A DNA stretch of 64,000 nucleotides, from positions 7,713,501 through 7,777,500 of the forward strand of contig NZ_JACHMH010000001.1 of NCBI RefSeq assembly GCF_014204915.1, read 5' to 3'. Below, piece after piece: positions 27,239-36,099 of this stretch. The DNA comes from Crossiella cryophila. GTDB taxonomy: Bacteria > Actinomycetota > Actinomycetes > Mycobacteriales > Pseudonocardiaceae. A model generated the notes under the pieces. The model saw only the letters and a list, made by a program, of their open reading frames with translations. It had not been told where the DNA came from and searched no databases. Made by a program: the position numbers and the translations under genes. Positions within the stretch are counted from its first letter, which is position 1, and each line of letters opens with the position of its first letter.

Positions 27239-28542
27239 CCGCCGCCGCGCATCCGCTCGTCGGCCGCGGCCAGCTCGGCCCGGACGTCGGCCACCGTCAC
27301 GGTCCGGCCGCCGGCGATCCTGGCCAGTAGATCCTTGACCGCGGTGCCCACCAGGGTCTCGAACTGGGCTTCCTGGGGGATCATCGGCATGGTCTCGGCG
27401 GTGCCGGCCAACACCTCGCGGAAGGTCCGGACCACCGGTCCCTGGAACCGCGGATCGTCGTAGGCCGCGGTGGCCACCGGCAGCGAGCCGAGGTCGGCGT
27501 TGACCGCGCGCTGGGTGTCCGGACTGGTCATGAACTCGACGAACTTCAGCGCGCCCTCGGCGTTGTCGGTGTCGGTGAACACGCCGAGGTTGATCCCGGC
27601 CACGTGACTGGTGATCCGTTTCCCACCCGGTGGCAACGGATCGGGCACCGGGATCGGCGCGACCCCGTAGTCCTCGGCGGCCATCCCGTTGGCGCGCAGG
27701 CCCATGGTGGCGTGGCTCTGCAACATCACCATCGCGGTCCGGCCGGTGGCGAAGTCCTTGAGCGGCTGGGTGTCGTTCTGGTACTCGGCGTTGCCAGGGT
27801 TGACCACCTTCGCCCCGGCCACCAGATCCAGGTACTGCCCGATACCGGCGGCGAGCTGCGGTGAGTCCAAAGTGGACCGGTCGCCCTCGAACAGGGTGGC
27901 GCCGTGCTGGCGGCCGAAGACGAACGCCAGGTGCGCGTTCGCGGTGTAGCTGGACCCCATGATGCCCAGCCCCCAGCGATCTCGGGCCGGTTCGGTGAGT
28001 CTGCGCGCGGTGTCCAGCAACTCGGCCCAGGTGCCCGGCGGGCTGCTGATCCCGGCCTCGGCAAAGCGTTTCCTGCTGTAGTAGAGGCCGTAGGCCAGGC
28101 CGTACAACGGAACCGCGGCCGGTGGTTGCCCGGCCGCGCCGGTGGAGGTCAGCGTGCTGGGCAGGAACCGGTCCCGGCCGCCGACCTTGGCCAGCGCGGA
28201 CTCGTCGAACGGTCGCAGCGCGCCGCTGGCCTGCAGCGAGGCCGACCAGGTGTTGCCGATGTTGAGCACATCCGGCCCCTGTCCGCTGGAGGCCGCGGCC
28301 AGGATCCGGTTGAGCAGGTCCGACCAGGGGATCACCTCCAGCTCGACCTCGATCCCGGTGCGCCGGGTGAACTCGGCCAGTCGCGGGCTGAGGATCTCCC
28401 GGTCCCGGTCCAGGCTGGCCGACTGGTTGCTGGCCCAGTAGGTGAGCGTGCCGGTGCCACCGCGGTCCTCGGCCGGGTCACAGCCGGAAAGGCCGATGGC
28501 GAACAGGATCAACCCGACCATGGCGAGTCCGGGTAACCGCAT
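27235..28542 (-). CDS. Extracellular sugar-binding lipoprotein of an ABC importer
   Basis: A 435-residue family 1 solute-binding protein. The signal sequence MRLPGLAMVGLILFAIGLSGC ends in a lipobox (LSGC), so the mature protein is anchored by an acylated Cys. The body (TLTYWAS, QGPDVLNIGNTW, YGLYYSRKRFAEAG) is typical. ATG at 28542 has GAGGAG upstream; an ATG four codons earlier is less likely. The sugar is not determined by sequence; the neighbouring LacI regulator and cellulase make an oligosaccharide plausible. Confidence 0.92.
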   Translation of the reverse strand: MRLPGLAMVGLILFAIGLSGCDPAEDRGGTGTLTYWASNQSASLDRDREILSPRLAEFTRRTGIEVELEVIPWSDLLNRILAAASSGQGPDVLNIGNTWSASLQASGALRPFDESALAKVGGRDRFLPSTLTSTGAAGQPPAAVPLYGLAYGLYYSRKRFAEAGISSPPGTWAELLDTARRLTEPARDRWGLGIMGSSYTANAHLAFVFGRQHGATLFEGDRSTLDSPQLAAGIGQYLDLVAGAKVVNPGNAEYQNDTQPLKDFATGRTAMVMLQSHATMGLRANGMAAEDYGVAPIPVPDPLPPGGKRITSHVAGINLGVFTDTDNAEGALKFVEFMTSPDTQRAVNADLGSLPVATAAYDDPRFQGPVVRTFREVLAGTAETMPMIPQEAQFETLVGTAVKDLLARIAGGRTVTVADVRAELAAADERMRGGG

Positions 28543-28575
28543 GACGCTCCTCATCTGACCGTGGCGGCGGCAGCG

Positions 28576-28591
28576 TGGAATGCGCTCTCCA
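28576..28591. promoter_or_regulatory. Possible LacI-type operator before the importer
   Basis: TGGAATGCGCTCTCCA is an imperfect palindrome (6 of 8 positions) between the importer and the divergent LacI gene. It resembles, but does not match, the 14-bp CebR-type box found before the cellulase. Confidence 0.3.
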
Positions 28592-28714
28592 GGATGCCGC
28601 GATCGCCACGGATCAGCGCCCTGCGGAGGTCGGGTCCTGGCCGGTTTCAGCCGTTCGGCCGCGTTGCCCGGGTTAGGCTGATCAGCCGGGACGTGGACGG
28701 ATAGGGTGGTGGGC

Positions 28715-29740
28715 GTGATCCGAGACGAGGCACGGCCGACGCTGGAGGATGTCGCCGCGCACGCGGGCGTCTCCCGGTCCACCGCGTCCAGGGCGCTCAA
28801 CGAGGAGAGCTACGTCAGCGCCCGGTCCAGGGAGAAGGTGCTCAACTCCGCCCGCGAGCTGGGCTACTCGCCCAACCAGGCGGCCCGCTCACTGGTCACC
28901 CGCCGCACCAACGCGGTCGCCCTGGTGCTCTCCGAGCCGGAGACCAAGGTCCTGGAGGACCCCTACTTCGCCGAGATCGTCCGCGGCGCCTTCCGCGAGC
29001 TGTCCGCGCTGGGCAGTCAGATGCTCATGATGCTGGTGGACAGCAAGGAAGACATACCCGGCACGGTGCGCTTCCTGGACGGCGGACACGTGGACGGCGC
29101 GCTGATCTTCGCCTCGCACCAGGCCGACCAGCTGCCTGCCGCACTGCGCTCGCTGCGGCTGCCGATGGTCTTCGGCGGCGGCAGGCCGGGCGGGACCATC
29201 CGCGGCCTGCACCTGGTGGACTTCGACAACACCGGCGGCGCGAAGCTCGCCGTGGAACACCTGCAGTCGTTGGGGCGCAAGCGGATCGGCACCGTCTCCG
29301 GCCCACTGGACCAGCGCTCGGCAGTGGACCGCCGGATCGGCTGGCAGCAGACCCTGGGCCTGTCCGAGCGCACCGCGGCCCGGCTGTCCGAGGAGGGCGA
29401 CTTCACCCCCGAGGGCGGCGAACAGGCCATGCGCAGACTGCTGACCAGGGTGCCGAACCTGGACGCGGTCTTCGTGGCCAACGACCCCATGGCCGCGGGC
29501 GCCCTGCGCGCGCTGCAGAACGCCGGTCGACGGGTGCCCGAGGACGTGGCGCTGGTCGGCTTCGACGACCACCCCGGCCTGGCCGAGGCGACCAACCCGC
29601 CACTGACCACCGTGCACCAGGACCCGCGCGAGCAGATCCGGCAGATGATGGCCACCCTGCACCAGCTCATCGACGGCGACGCCCCGGCACCCCGCCGCCG
29701 GGTACTGCCGGTCCGCCTGGTCCGCCGCGCCTCAGCCTGA
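28715..29740 (+). CDS. LacI-family transcriptional regulator
   Basis: A 341-residue LacI/GalR protein. The N-terminal helix-turn-helix and hinge are PTLEDVAAHAGVSRSTASRALNEESYVSARSR; the rest is a two-lobe periplasmic-binding-like effector domain. GTG at 28715 follows GGTGG; GTG at 28706 is an alternative. It diverges from a sugar importer and lies upstream of a GH6 cellulase that has a perfect CebR-type operator, so a cello-oligosaccharide-responsive role is a reasonable inference. The last codons are the first unit of a minisatellite. Confidence 0.9.
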   Translation: MIRDEARPTLEDVAAHAGVSRSTASRALNEESYVSARSREKVLNSARELGYSPNQAARSLVTRRTNAVALVLSEPETKVLEDPYFAEIVRGAFRELSALGSQMLMMLVDSKEDIPGTVRFLDGGHVDGALIFASHQADQLPAALRSLRLPMVFGGGRPGGTIRGLHLVDFDNTGGAKLAVEHLQSLGRKRIGTVSGPLDQRSAVDRRIGWQQTLGLSERTAARLSEEGDFTPEGGEQAMRRLLTRVPNLDAVFVANDPMAAGALRALQNAGRRVPEDVALVGFDDHPGLAEATNPPLTTVHQDPREQIRQMMATLHQLIDGDAPAPRRRVLPVRLVRRASA

Positions 29741-29960
29741 CGGCCACCACCACCGCCGCGCCTCAGCCCGACCGCCGCCGTCGCCACCACGCCTCAACCC
29801 GACCACCGCCGCCACCGCCGCGCCTCAGCCTGATCGCCGCCACCACCGCCACGTCGCCGCCGTCGCCGCCGCGCCTCAGCCCGACCGCCGCCACCACCTT
29901 CGCACCTCAGCCTGATCGCCATCGCTGCCACGCCTCAGCCTGACCACGGCCGCCACCGCC
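29726..29960. repeat. Degenerate minisatellite derived from the LacI gene end
   Basis: About seven imperfect units begin with CGCCTCAGCCYGA and continue with a CCGCCACCACC-type tail. The unit length varies from about 28 to 48 nt. The first unit contains the stop of the LacI gene, so the array seems to have grown from that 3' end. The 29741-30163 interval holds no gene that I can support. Confidence 0.7.
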
Positions 29961-30007
29961 GCACCGCCACCACCCACCACCGCCCCACCGCTCAGCCGCT
30001 CAGCTGA

Positions 30008-31162
<1,155 letters not shown>

Positions 31163-31187
31163 TCACCGAACCGGCCACCGGCTGACC

Positions 31188-31226
31188 CCCGGCCTGGGGC
31201 AGGCACCCCGCCTGCCCCAGGCCGGG
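31188..31226. terminator. Strong bidirectional hairpin terminator
   Basis: A perfect 17-bp GC-rich stem (31188-31204 with 31210-31226) closes a 5-nt ACCCC loop, between the convergent cellulase and aldo/keto reductase genes. Confidence 0.85.
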
Positions 31227-31233
31227 CCCCGCG

Positions 31234-32229
31234 TCAGTTCCCGCCGAGCAACCGCTCGATCTCGGCCAGTTCGGCATCCGCGAAGTCCAGGTTCCCGGTA
31301 GCCGCGACATTGTCGGTGAGCTGCTTGACACTGCTGGCCCCGATCAACGCCGAGGTGACCCGCTCCCCACGCAACACCCACGCCAGCGCGAGCTGAGCCA
31401 ACGTCTGCCCACGCTGCCGGGCGACCTCATTGAGCCCACGGGTCAACGTGAGCTGCTGCTCGGTGATCCGCTCCGCGTCGAGAAACGGACTGGCCCCCGC
31501 CGCCCGCGAGTCAGCCGGAATCCCATCCAGATACCGATCAGTCAGCAACCCCTGCGCCAGTGGCGAGAACGCGATCGACCCCGCCCCCACCTCATCCAGC
31601 ACATCCTGCAGCCCATCCTCGATCCACCGATTGACCATCGAGTACGAAGGCTGATGAATCAGCAACGGCGTCCCCAGCTCCGCCAACACCCCCGCGGCCT
31701 CCCGGGTCTGCTCCGGCGAGTAGTTGGAAACCCCCGCGTAAAGCGCCTTCCCCTGCCGCACCAAGGAATCCAACGCCCCCATGGTCTCCTCGATGGGAGT
31801 ATCCGGATCCGGCCGGTGATGGTAGAAGACATCCACATAGTCCAACCCAAGCCGCCGCAAACTGGCGTCCAAAGAGGACACCAGATACTTACGCGACCCC
31901 CACTCCCCGTACGGCCCCGGGTGCATCAGGTACCCAGCCTTGGTCGAGACGATCAACTCATCCCGATACGGCCGCAAGTCAGCAGAGAACAGTCGCCCGA
32001 AGTTCTCCTCCGCAGCCCCCGGCGGCGGCCCATAGTTGTTGGCCAGGTCAAAGTGCGTGACCCCCAGATCAAAAGCGGCCCGCACAATGTCCCGCTGAGT
32101 CTCCAGATCCTTGGCGTGCCCAAAGTTGTGCCACAACCCCAAGGAGATCGCGGGCAACTTCAGTCCGCTGCGACCACACCGTCGATAAGGCATGGCGTCA
32201 TAACGCACATCAGCGGCGAGGTAGGTCAT
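31234..32229 (-). CDS. Aldo/keto reductase (L-glyceraldehyde-3-phosphate reductase type)
   Basis: A 331-residue TIM-barrel aldo/keto reductase of the YghZ/Kv-beta-like branch. MPYRRCGRSGLKLPAISLGLWHNFG opens the barrel; FDLANNYGPPPG holds the catalytic D and Y; VSTKAGY and FYHHRPDP supply the Lys and His. Members reduce methylglyoxal or L-glyceraldehyde 3-phosphate with NADPH. AGGAG precedes the ATG. The plus strand here is C/A-rich, unlike the region after 33.3 kb. Confidence 0.92.
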   Translation of the reverse strand: MTYLAADVRYDAMPYRRCGRSGLKLPAISLGLWHNFGHAKDLETQRDIVRAAFDLGVTHFDLANNYGPPPGAAEENFGRLFSADLRPYRDELIVSTKAGYLMHPGPYGEWGSRKYLVSSLDASLRRLGLDYVDVFYHHRPDPDTPIEETMGALDSLVRQGKALYAGVSNYSPEQTREAAGVLAELGTPLLIHQPSYSMVNRWIEDGLQDVLDEVGAGSIAFSPLAQGLLTDRYLDGIPADSRAAGASPFLDAERITEQQLTLTRGLNEVARQRGQTLAQLALAWVLRGERVTSALIGASSVKQLTDNVAATGNLDFADAELAEIERLLGGN

Positions 32230-32713
32230 CGTGCTCCTTGCTACCAGTCGGGCGCATCCAGGAGATCGTAACCACCCAACAGCTCAAACCCGCCCCACCA
32301 GCACCAAAGGCCCCCGTCACCTCCAGCAAGGCCCTCTCCTCCCAGCCTCAACACGGCTTCCCCGCGGCAACCCCAGCGAGTCCATCCCCGGGCAGTGAGG
32401 TTCTCCCCCATCTCACTCGCCGCAACCGAAAACTCTTCCCCCGCAAGCTCCTCGAAGAGTTCGACCGGGCTCGGGTGCACCTGTCGGAGATTCAGCTGAG
32501 TCGGATCAATCGCCGCCGAAACCGATGCCGCACCGTCGCGCCTGCATGCGCGTCCCCCGCCACGCCCCCACCAACAGCTCGCTCTCCCCGACCACCGGCT
32601 TGCTGAGCCGATGTTCGCCATCCCGACTGACCGCCACCGCCCTGCCCACGTCCATACCCCGCACGCCAAACCTGGCTCTGGCCACGCCGGGCGTGCGATC
32701 CCGCCGCTGGTCG

Positions 32714-32959
32714 TCACCGAGCACCCGCCCCGCCGGCCCGGGTCGCGACCAGTTCACTGAAGGGCTCCGCCCGCGACGCGGCCGACACCCACGGCACCCG
32801 CCACGCCTTCGCCACTCGCGACGCCCCTGGCGCGAACACCACGAGCACGGATGCGGGCACTCCGGACTTGTTCGCGAATCCATGCACCCAGCCCTCCGGC
32901 ACATGGAGACCGTCTCCCGCACCAGCGTCAACGAACCGCTCACCGTTGACAGCGGTCAC
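32714..32959 (-). pseudogene. Truncated cupin-domain remnant
   Basis: The minus-strand reading VNGERFVDAGAGDGLHVPEGWVHGFANKSG, then ASVLVVFAPGASR, is the second half of a cupin barrel: G-D-x-x-H-V-P-x-G-x-x-H and the F-x-P-G end. The first cupin motif is missing, and the C-terminal 30 residues are unlike the family. Upstream sequence is low-complexity. I read it as a broken gene. Confidence 0.65.
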
Positions 32960-33140
32960 CCATCCCGGAGGGCCGGTGGAACGACCCGGACAAGGTCAAC
33001 TGGAAACGCGACCCGCCCCGCCCGCGACGCGACCCGGTTTCCCTGCGGCACGACCCGGTTCCGCTGTGCGTCGGCTCCCGGCACGCGTCGCGCCGGTGCC
33101 TTCACTTCCGGTTCCCCGGGCAGCTCCGCACGCCGAGCTT

Positions 33141-33230
33141 GCTTCCGCTCCCCAGACCGCTTCCGCTCCCAGGCCCGCTTCCGCTCCCCGACCCGCTGCG
33201 GTTCCCGGGCTCACTTCCGTTCCCGGTTCC
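33141..33230. repeat. 18-bp tandem repeat
   Basis: Five units of 18 bp, consensus near GCTTCCGCTCCCCGACCC, start at 33141, 33159, 33177, 33195 and 33213, with increasing divergence rightward and partial copies on both sides. The plus-strand reading would be Pro/Leu-rich; it is not a recognisable protein. Confidence 0.75.
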
Positions 33231-33604
33231 TTGGCGTTCCCATTCTTCAGCTGCACCGGCGTCCCTGCTCCTCGATGCCTGGCTGCCTGGCTGTCCGGTT
33301 GGGCGGGGCGGGTTGGGACCTGGGGGTGTCCTGCGCCGCCCTCCGCTTTGTACTGCGGTAACGAAATGACCATGGGGCTGAGTTCCCCGAGGCGTTCACT
33401 ATTACGGGGATTCCAGGTTCACCCTTGCTAGCGATACGCGAAGCCGGGGTTCGTTACTCAGTGCGACTTGTGGAGTTCGGGGTTCAGCTGCGAAGCGGGT
33501 TGGGGGCGCTTCGCGGGGGTTGCCGGGGCGAGGGGGCGGGTGGGTGGACTGGGCGTGAGTTGAACATAGCGGGGAAGTTGTTGGTGTGGGGGTGGTTGTC
33601 CACA

Positions 33605-33641
33605 GGGTGGGGTCAGGGGGTTTGGGGGGTGGGGTAGGGGG
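33605..33641 (+). other. G-run cluster (potential G-quadruplex) at an operon end
   Basis: Six runs of three to six G separated by one to four nt occupy 33605-33641 on the plus strand, spanning the 3' end of the SDR gene. This meets simple G4 criteria for the non-coding strand. Confidence 0.45.
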
Positions 33642-34524
33642 CGTTGGTCAGGTTCTCTGAGTGGGTCCAGAGGGTGGTGGCTGCTTCGGGGGTGAAGCCT
33701 TTGGCTCGGAGGGGTTCTTGGGTTACCTGGGTTTTGCGGAGGGTTTTGCCTGGGGAGAGCATTTGGCCTGCGGGGGCTTCGGGGGCCGTTGCGGCGTAGT
33801 TGATGGGGAGGGCGGCTTGGGTTGCCGGGCGGCCGAGTAGGCCGGCGATGCTGCCGGTGAGGCGGCTGAGGATGGGGCCGGGGGCGCTGCTGATCATGGG
33901 GGTTCGGGCGATGCCGGGGTGGGTGAGCATGCTTTGGACCGGGGAGTTTGTCGCGCGGAGGCGACGGTCCAGCTCGGTGGCGAACAGGACGTTGGCGAGT
34001 TTGGAGTTGGAGTAGGCGCGGCCTGAGTTGTAGCCGCGGGTGAGGTGGAGGTTGTCGAAGTCGAAGTGGCCGAGTTTGTACATGAAGGAGGCGACCGTGA
34101 CGACTCGTGGGTCTTTGCCGTTGGCCAGGTTGGGGAGCAGCAGGGCGGTCAGCAGGAAGTGGCCCAGGTGGTTGGTGGCCAGGTGGAGTTCGTGGCCTTG
34201 GGCCGAGACCGCGTGTGGCTGGTTGCCGATGCCGGCGTTGTTGATCAGGACGTCCACCTGGTCGCCTCGGGACTCCAGGTCAGCGGCGAAGGAGCTGACC
34301 GAGTCCAGGTCGGAGGTGTCCAGTTTGTGGATGGCCAGGTCGGCGCCGGGGAATTGGGGGCGCAGGGCTTCCGCTTTGGCGATGTTGCGGACGGCCATGA
34401 TCACTCGGGCGCCGCGGGCGGAGAGGGCGTGGGCGACGGCCAGGCCGAGGCCGCTGGTGGCACCGGTGATCACTGCCGTGCGGCCGGTCTGGTCGGGCAT
34501 GTTGGCGAGGGTCCAGGTCCGCAC
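33613..34524 (-). CDS. SDR oxidoreductase at the end of the NRPS operon
   Basis: A 303-residue short-chain dehydrogenase. It has TGATSGLG, NNAG (INNAGIG), Ser in TVASFMY and YxxxK (AYSNSK), with the longer C-terminal part of retinol-dehydrogenase-like members. The GTG at 34524 has AGGAGG 5 nt upstream and starts 12 nt after the ACT gene stop, so it is the last gene of the oxygenase-ACT-SDR run. Oxidation of a hydroxylated side chain or reduction of a carbonyl would fit. The coding strand is unusually C-rich with CCC codons. Confidence 0.85.
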   Translation of the reverse strand: MRTWTLANMPDQTGRTAVITGATSGLGLAVAHALSARGARVIMAVRNIAKAEALRPQFPGADLAIHKLDTSDLDSVSSFAADLESRGDQVDVLINNAGIGNQPHAVSAQGHELHLATNHLGHFLLTALLLPNLANGKDPRVVTVASFMYKLGHFDFDNLHLTRGYNSGRAYSNSKLANVLFATELDRRLRATNSPVQSMLTHPGIARTPMISSAPGPILSRLTGSIAGLLGRPATQAALPINYAATAPEAPAGQMLSPGKTLRKTQVTQEPLRAKGFTPEAATTLWTHSENLTNAPYPTPQTP

Positions 34525-34536
34525 TGCTACCTCCTG

Positions 34537-35052
34537 CTAACCGGATTTGCTATCCGCCTGCACCGTAGCATAAGCGGATGAGTCATCCGTTAGTAGGACG
34601 CCGGCGACAGCGATCTCCAGAGCCTCGCGCAGGGCTCTGATGGCGGGGGCGGCCTGGTGGTCGGGGCACAGCACCGCCAGGCGGTTGCCGGTGGCGGACA
34701 TGAAGTCCAGGGTGACGCCGATCCTGGTCAGGGCCTCGCAGAAGATCGGGCGGATGGCGGGATCCGAGCGCAGGCCGGAGCCGGTGACCGCGACCTCGGC
34801 GATGTCGCTGTCCAGGGTGAGGTGGGTGAAGCCGAGGTGGGGTCGGGCCGCTTGGAGGGCCGCGGCTAGGCGGGGGCCGGCGGTTCTGGGGACTATCGCG
34901 GCCCAACCGTCCGGTCGGTAGGTAATGGCGTGGACGGGGACCTGGTGGTTCGCGATCTCGCGGAGCAGGGGGGCCAGGTGGATCTGGCCGGTGATGGTGA
35001 TCTTGGCGTGGGTGTGGGAACTGTGGATGCGGTGCAGGACTGCCTGTTCCAT
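34537..35052 (-). CDS. Stand-alone aspartokinase-type ACT domain protein
   Basis: A 171-residue protein that resembles the regulatory C-terminus (beta subunit) of aspartate kinase: THAKITITGQIHLAPLLREIANHQVPVH matches the first ACT repeat, and IAEVAVTGSGLRSDPAIRPIFCEAL with IRALREALEI the second. The kinase domain is absent. GGAGG precedes the ATG at 35052. Aspartokinase begins the route to aspartate semialdehyde, the precursor of diaminobutyrate. Encoded beside an NRPS with a diaminobutyrate aminotransferase, it may relax feedback control or sense the pathway amino acid. Confidence 0.8.
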   Translation of the reverse strand: MEQAVLHRIHSSHTHAKITITGQIHLAPLLREIANHQVPVHAITYRPDGWAAIVPRTAGPRLAAALQAARPHLGFTHLTLDSDIAEVAVTGSGLRSDPAIRPIFCEALTRIGVTLDFMSATGNRLAVLCPDHQAAPAIRALREALEIAVAGVLLTDDSSAYATVQADSKSG

Positions 35053-35112
35053 GGCCCCTCCGATGGGCCAGGCGTGGGCTCCGCCGCCGAAGCCCACGCC
35101 TGGGGTCCGCTC

Positions 35113-36099
35113 TCAGCCGTACAGCACCTGGCCGTCGCCGATCCGGTGCACCCGGGACCGTCGCAGGTCCTGGGTGGCGAAGGTTCGTTGCAGCCAGCGG
35201 TCCTGGCCGTCGTAGCGCGGGGTGAACCCGGTGCGGCCGTGGACGGTGACCCGATTGTCCACAATGGCCAGATCGCCGGGCACCAGGTAGTGGGTCAACG
35301 CGTTGGTGGCGAACAGGTTCTGCAGTTCGGCCATGGCGGTGCGGGCGGACTCGGTCAGCGGGGTGGTGGCCGCGAAGTCGACCAGGACGTCCGGGTCGTC
35401 GGGGGCGCCGGTGAGCACCGCGTGCGGTTCGGTCTCACCGGCCGGCAGGCCGAAGGACGGGGGCGGGGCGGTGACGAATTCCCGGCGGAACAGCACTTCC
35501 CGGCTCTGGTCGCTCAGCAGGTCGTGCACCTGGCGGATGGACGCGGTGCGCAGGCCCGCCTCACGGTCGTGGTCGGCACGCAGGCACAGCAGCAGCACGT
35601 AGTCCGGCCGGTTGTCGTGGAAGGCGTTCTCGTTGTGGAAGGACAGCAGCACCGAGCCCTCGTTGCCCTGGAAGTCCTCGCTGCCGGGCACCGGCACCAC
35701 GTTGTGCACCAGGGCGCCGGACTTCTCCGGGCGGAAGGCGATCACGTCGCCGAGCAGGTGGGTGACCATCATCAGTGTGGCGGCCGGGATGGTGGCGGCG
35801 CGTTGCACGGATCCGCTCTGCGCCGGGGTTTCCGGCACCAGGGACTCGTCCACCGGGAGGCCGCGGATCACCAGCGCGCCACTGGGTCCGGAGTCCCGCC
35901 GGTAGGCGGACAGGGCGCGACGCAAGGAGATCGGCAGCTCGTGCGCGCGTTCCGCGGCCGCACGCACCCAGCCGCGGTCGTCGATGCGTCCGTCCTCAGT
36001 GGACAGTAAGGTGCTCGCGACCTCCTCGACGGCGAGTGCGTTGGCGCGGTTGAGGGTCACTACGCCCGCGGGCGCGTCGACCTCGAGGACCATCGACAT
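35113..36099 (-). CDS. VioC/clavaminate-synthase-like Fe(II)/2-oxoglutarate oxygenase
   Basis: A 328-residue non-heme iron oxygenase. The facial triad is H155-N-E157 (FHNENAFH) with distal H287 (NRVTVHGR); Arg301 or Arg305 should bind 2-oxoglutarate. An HxE rather than HxD triad is the mark of the VioC/AsnO/OrfP group, which hydroxylates the beta or gamma carbon of free Arg, Asn or ureido-type amino acids. The ATG shares its A with the NRPS stop (TGATG). It probably makes a beta-hydroxy amino acid for the peptide; substrate unproven. Confidence 0.88.
   Translation of the reverse strand: MSMVLEVDAPAGVVTLNRANALAVEEVASTLLSTEDGRIDDRGWVRAAAERAHELPISLRRALSAYRRDSGPSGALVIRGLPVDESLVPETPAQSGSVQRAATIPAATLMMVTHLLGDVIAFRPEKSGALVHNVVPVPGSEDFQGNEGSVLLSFHNENAFHDNRPDYVLLLCLRADHDREAGLRTASIRQVHDLLSDQSREVLFRREFVTAPPPSFGLPAGETEPHAVLTGAPDDPDVLVDFAATTPLTESARTAMAELQNLFATNALTHYLVPGDLAIVDNRVTVHGRTGFTPRYDGQDRWLQRTFATQDLRRSRVHRIGDGQVLYG

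Larger units (their letters stand above)
32230..33612. other. Gene-poor spacer with remnants and repeats
   Basis: About 1.4 kb without an intact gene. Several overlapping open frames exist but none shows a consistent protein family. It contains a cupin remnant, an 18-bp tandem repeat and, near 33.3 kb, an abrupt switch of the plus strand from C-rich to G-rich. It looks like a decayed junction between the general region and the NRPS cluster. Confidence 0.65.

Noticed and set aside
32241-32717. A 158-codon minus-strand ORF next to the cupin remnant
   Set aside because: Low-complexity Trp/Gly/Arg-rich translation with no homology that I recognise.
33425-33637. A 70-codon plus-strand ORF in the spacer
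   Set aside because: Gly/Trp-rich reading of a G-rich tract, overlapping the end of the SDR gene, no ribosome site or family.
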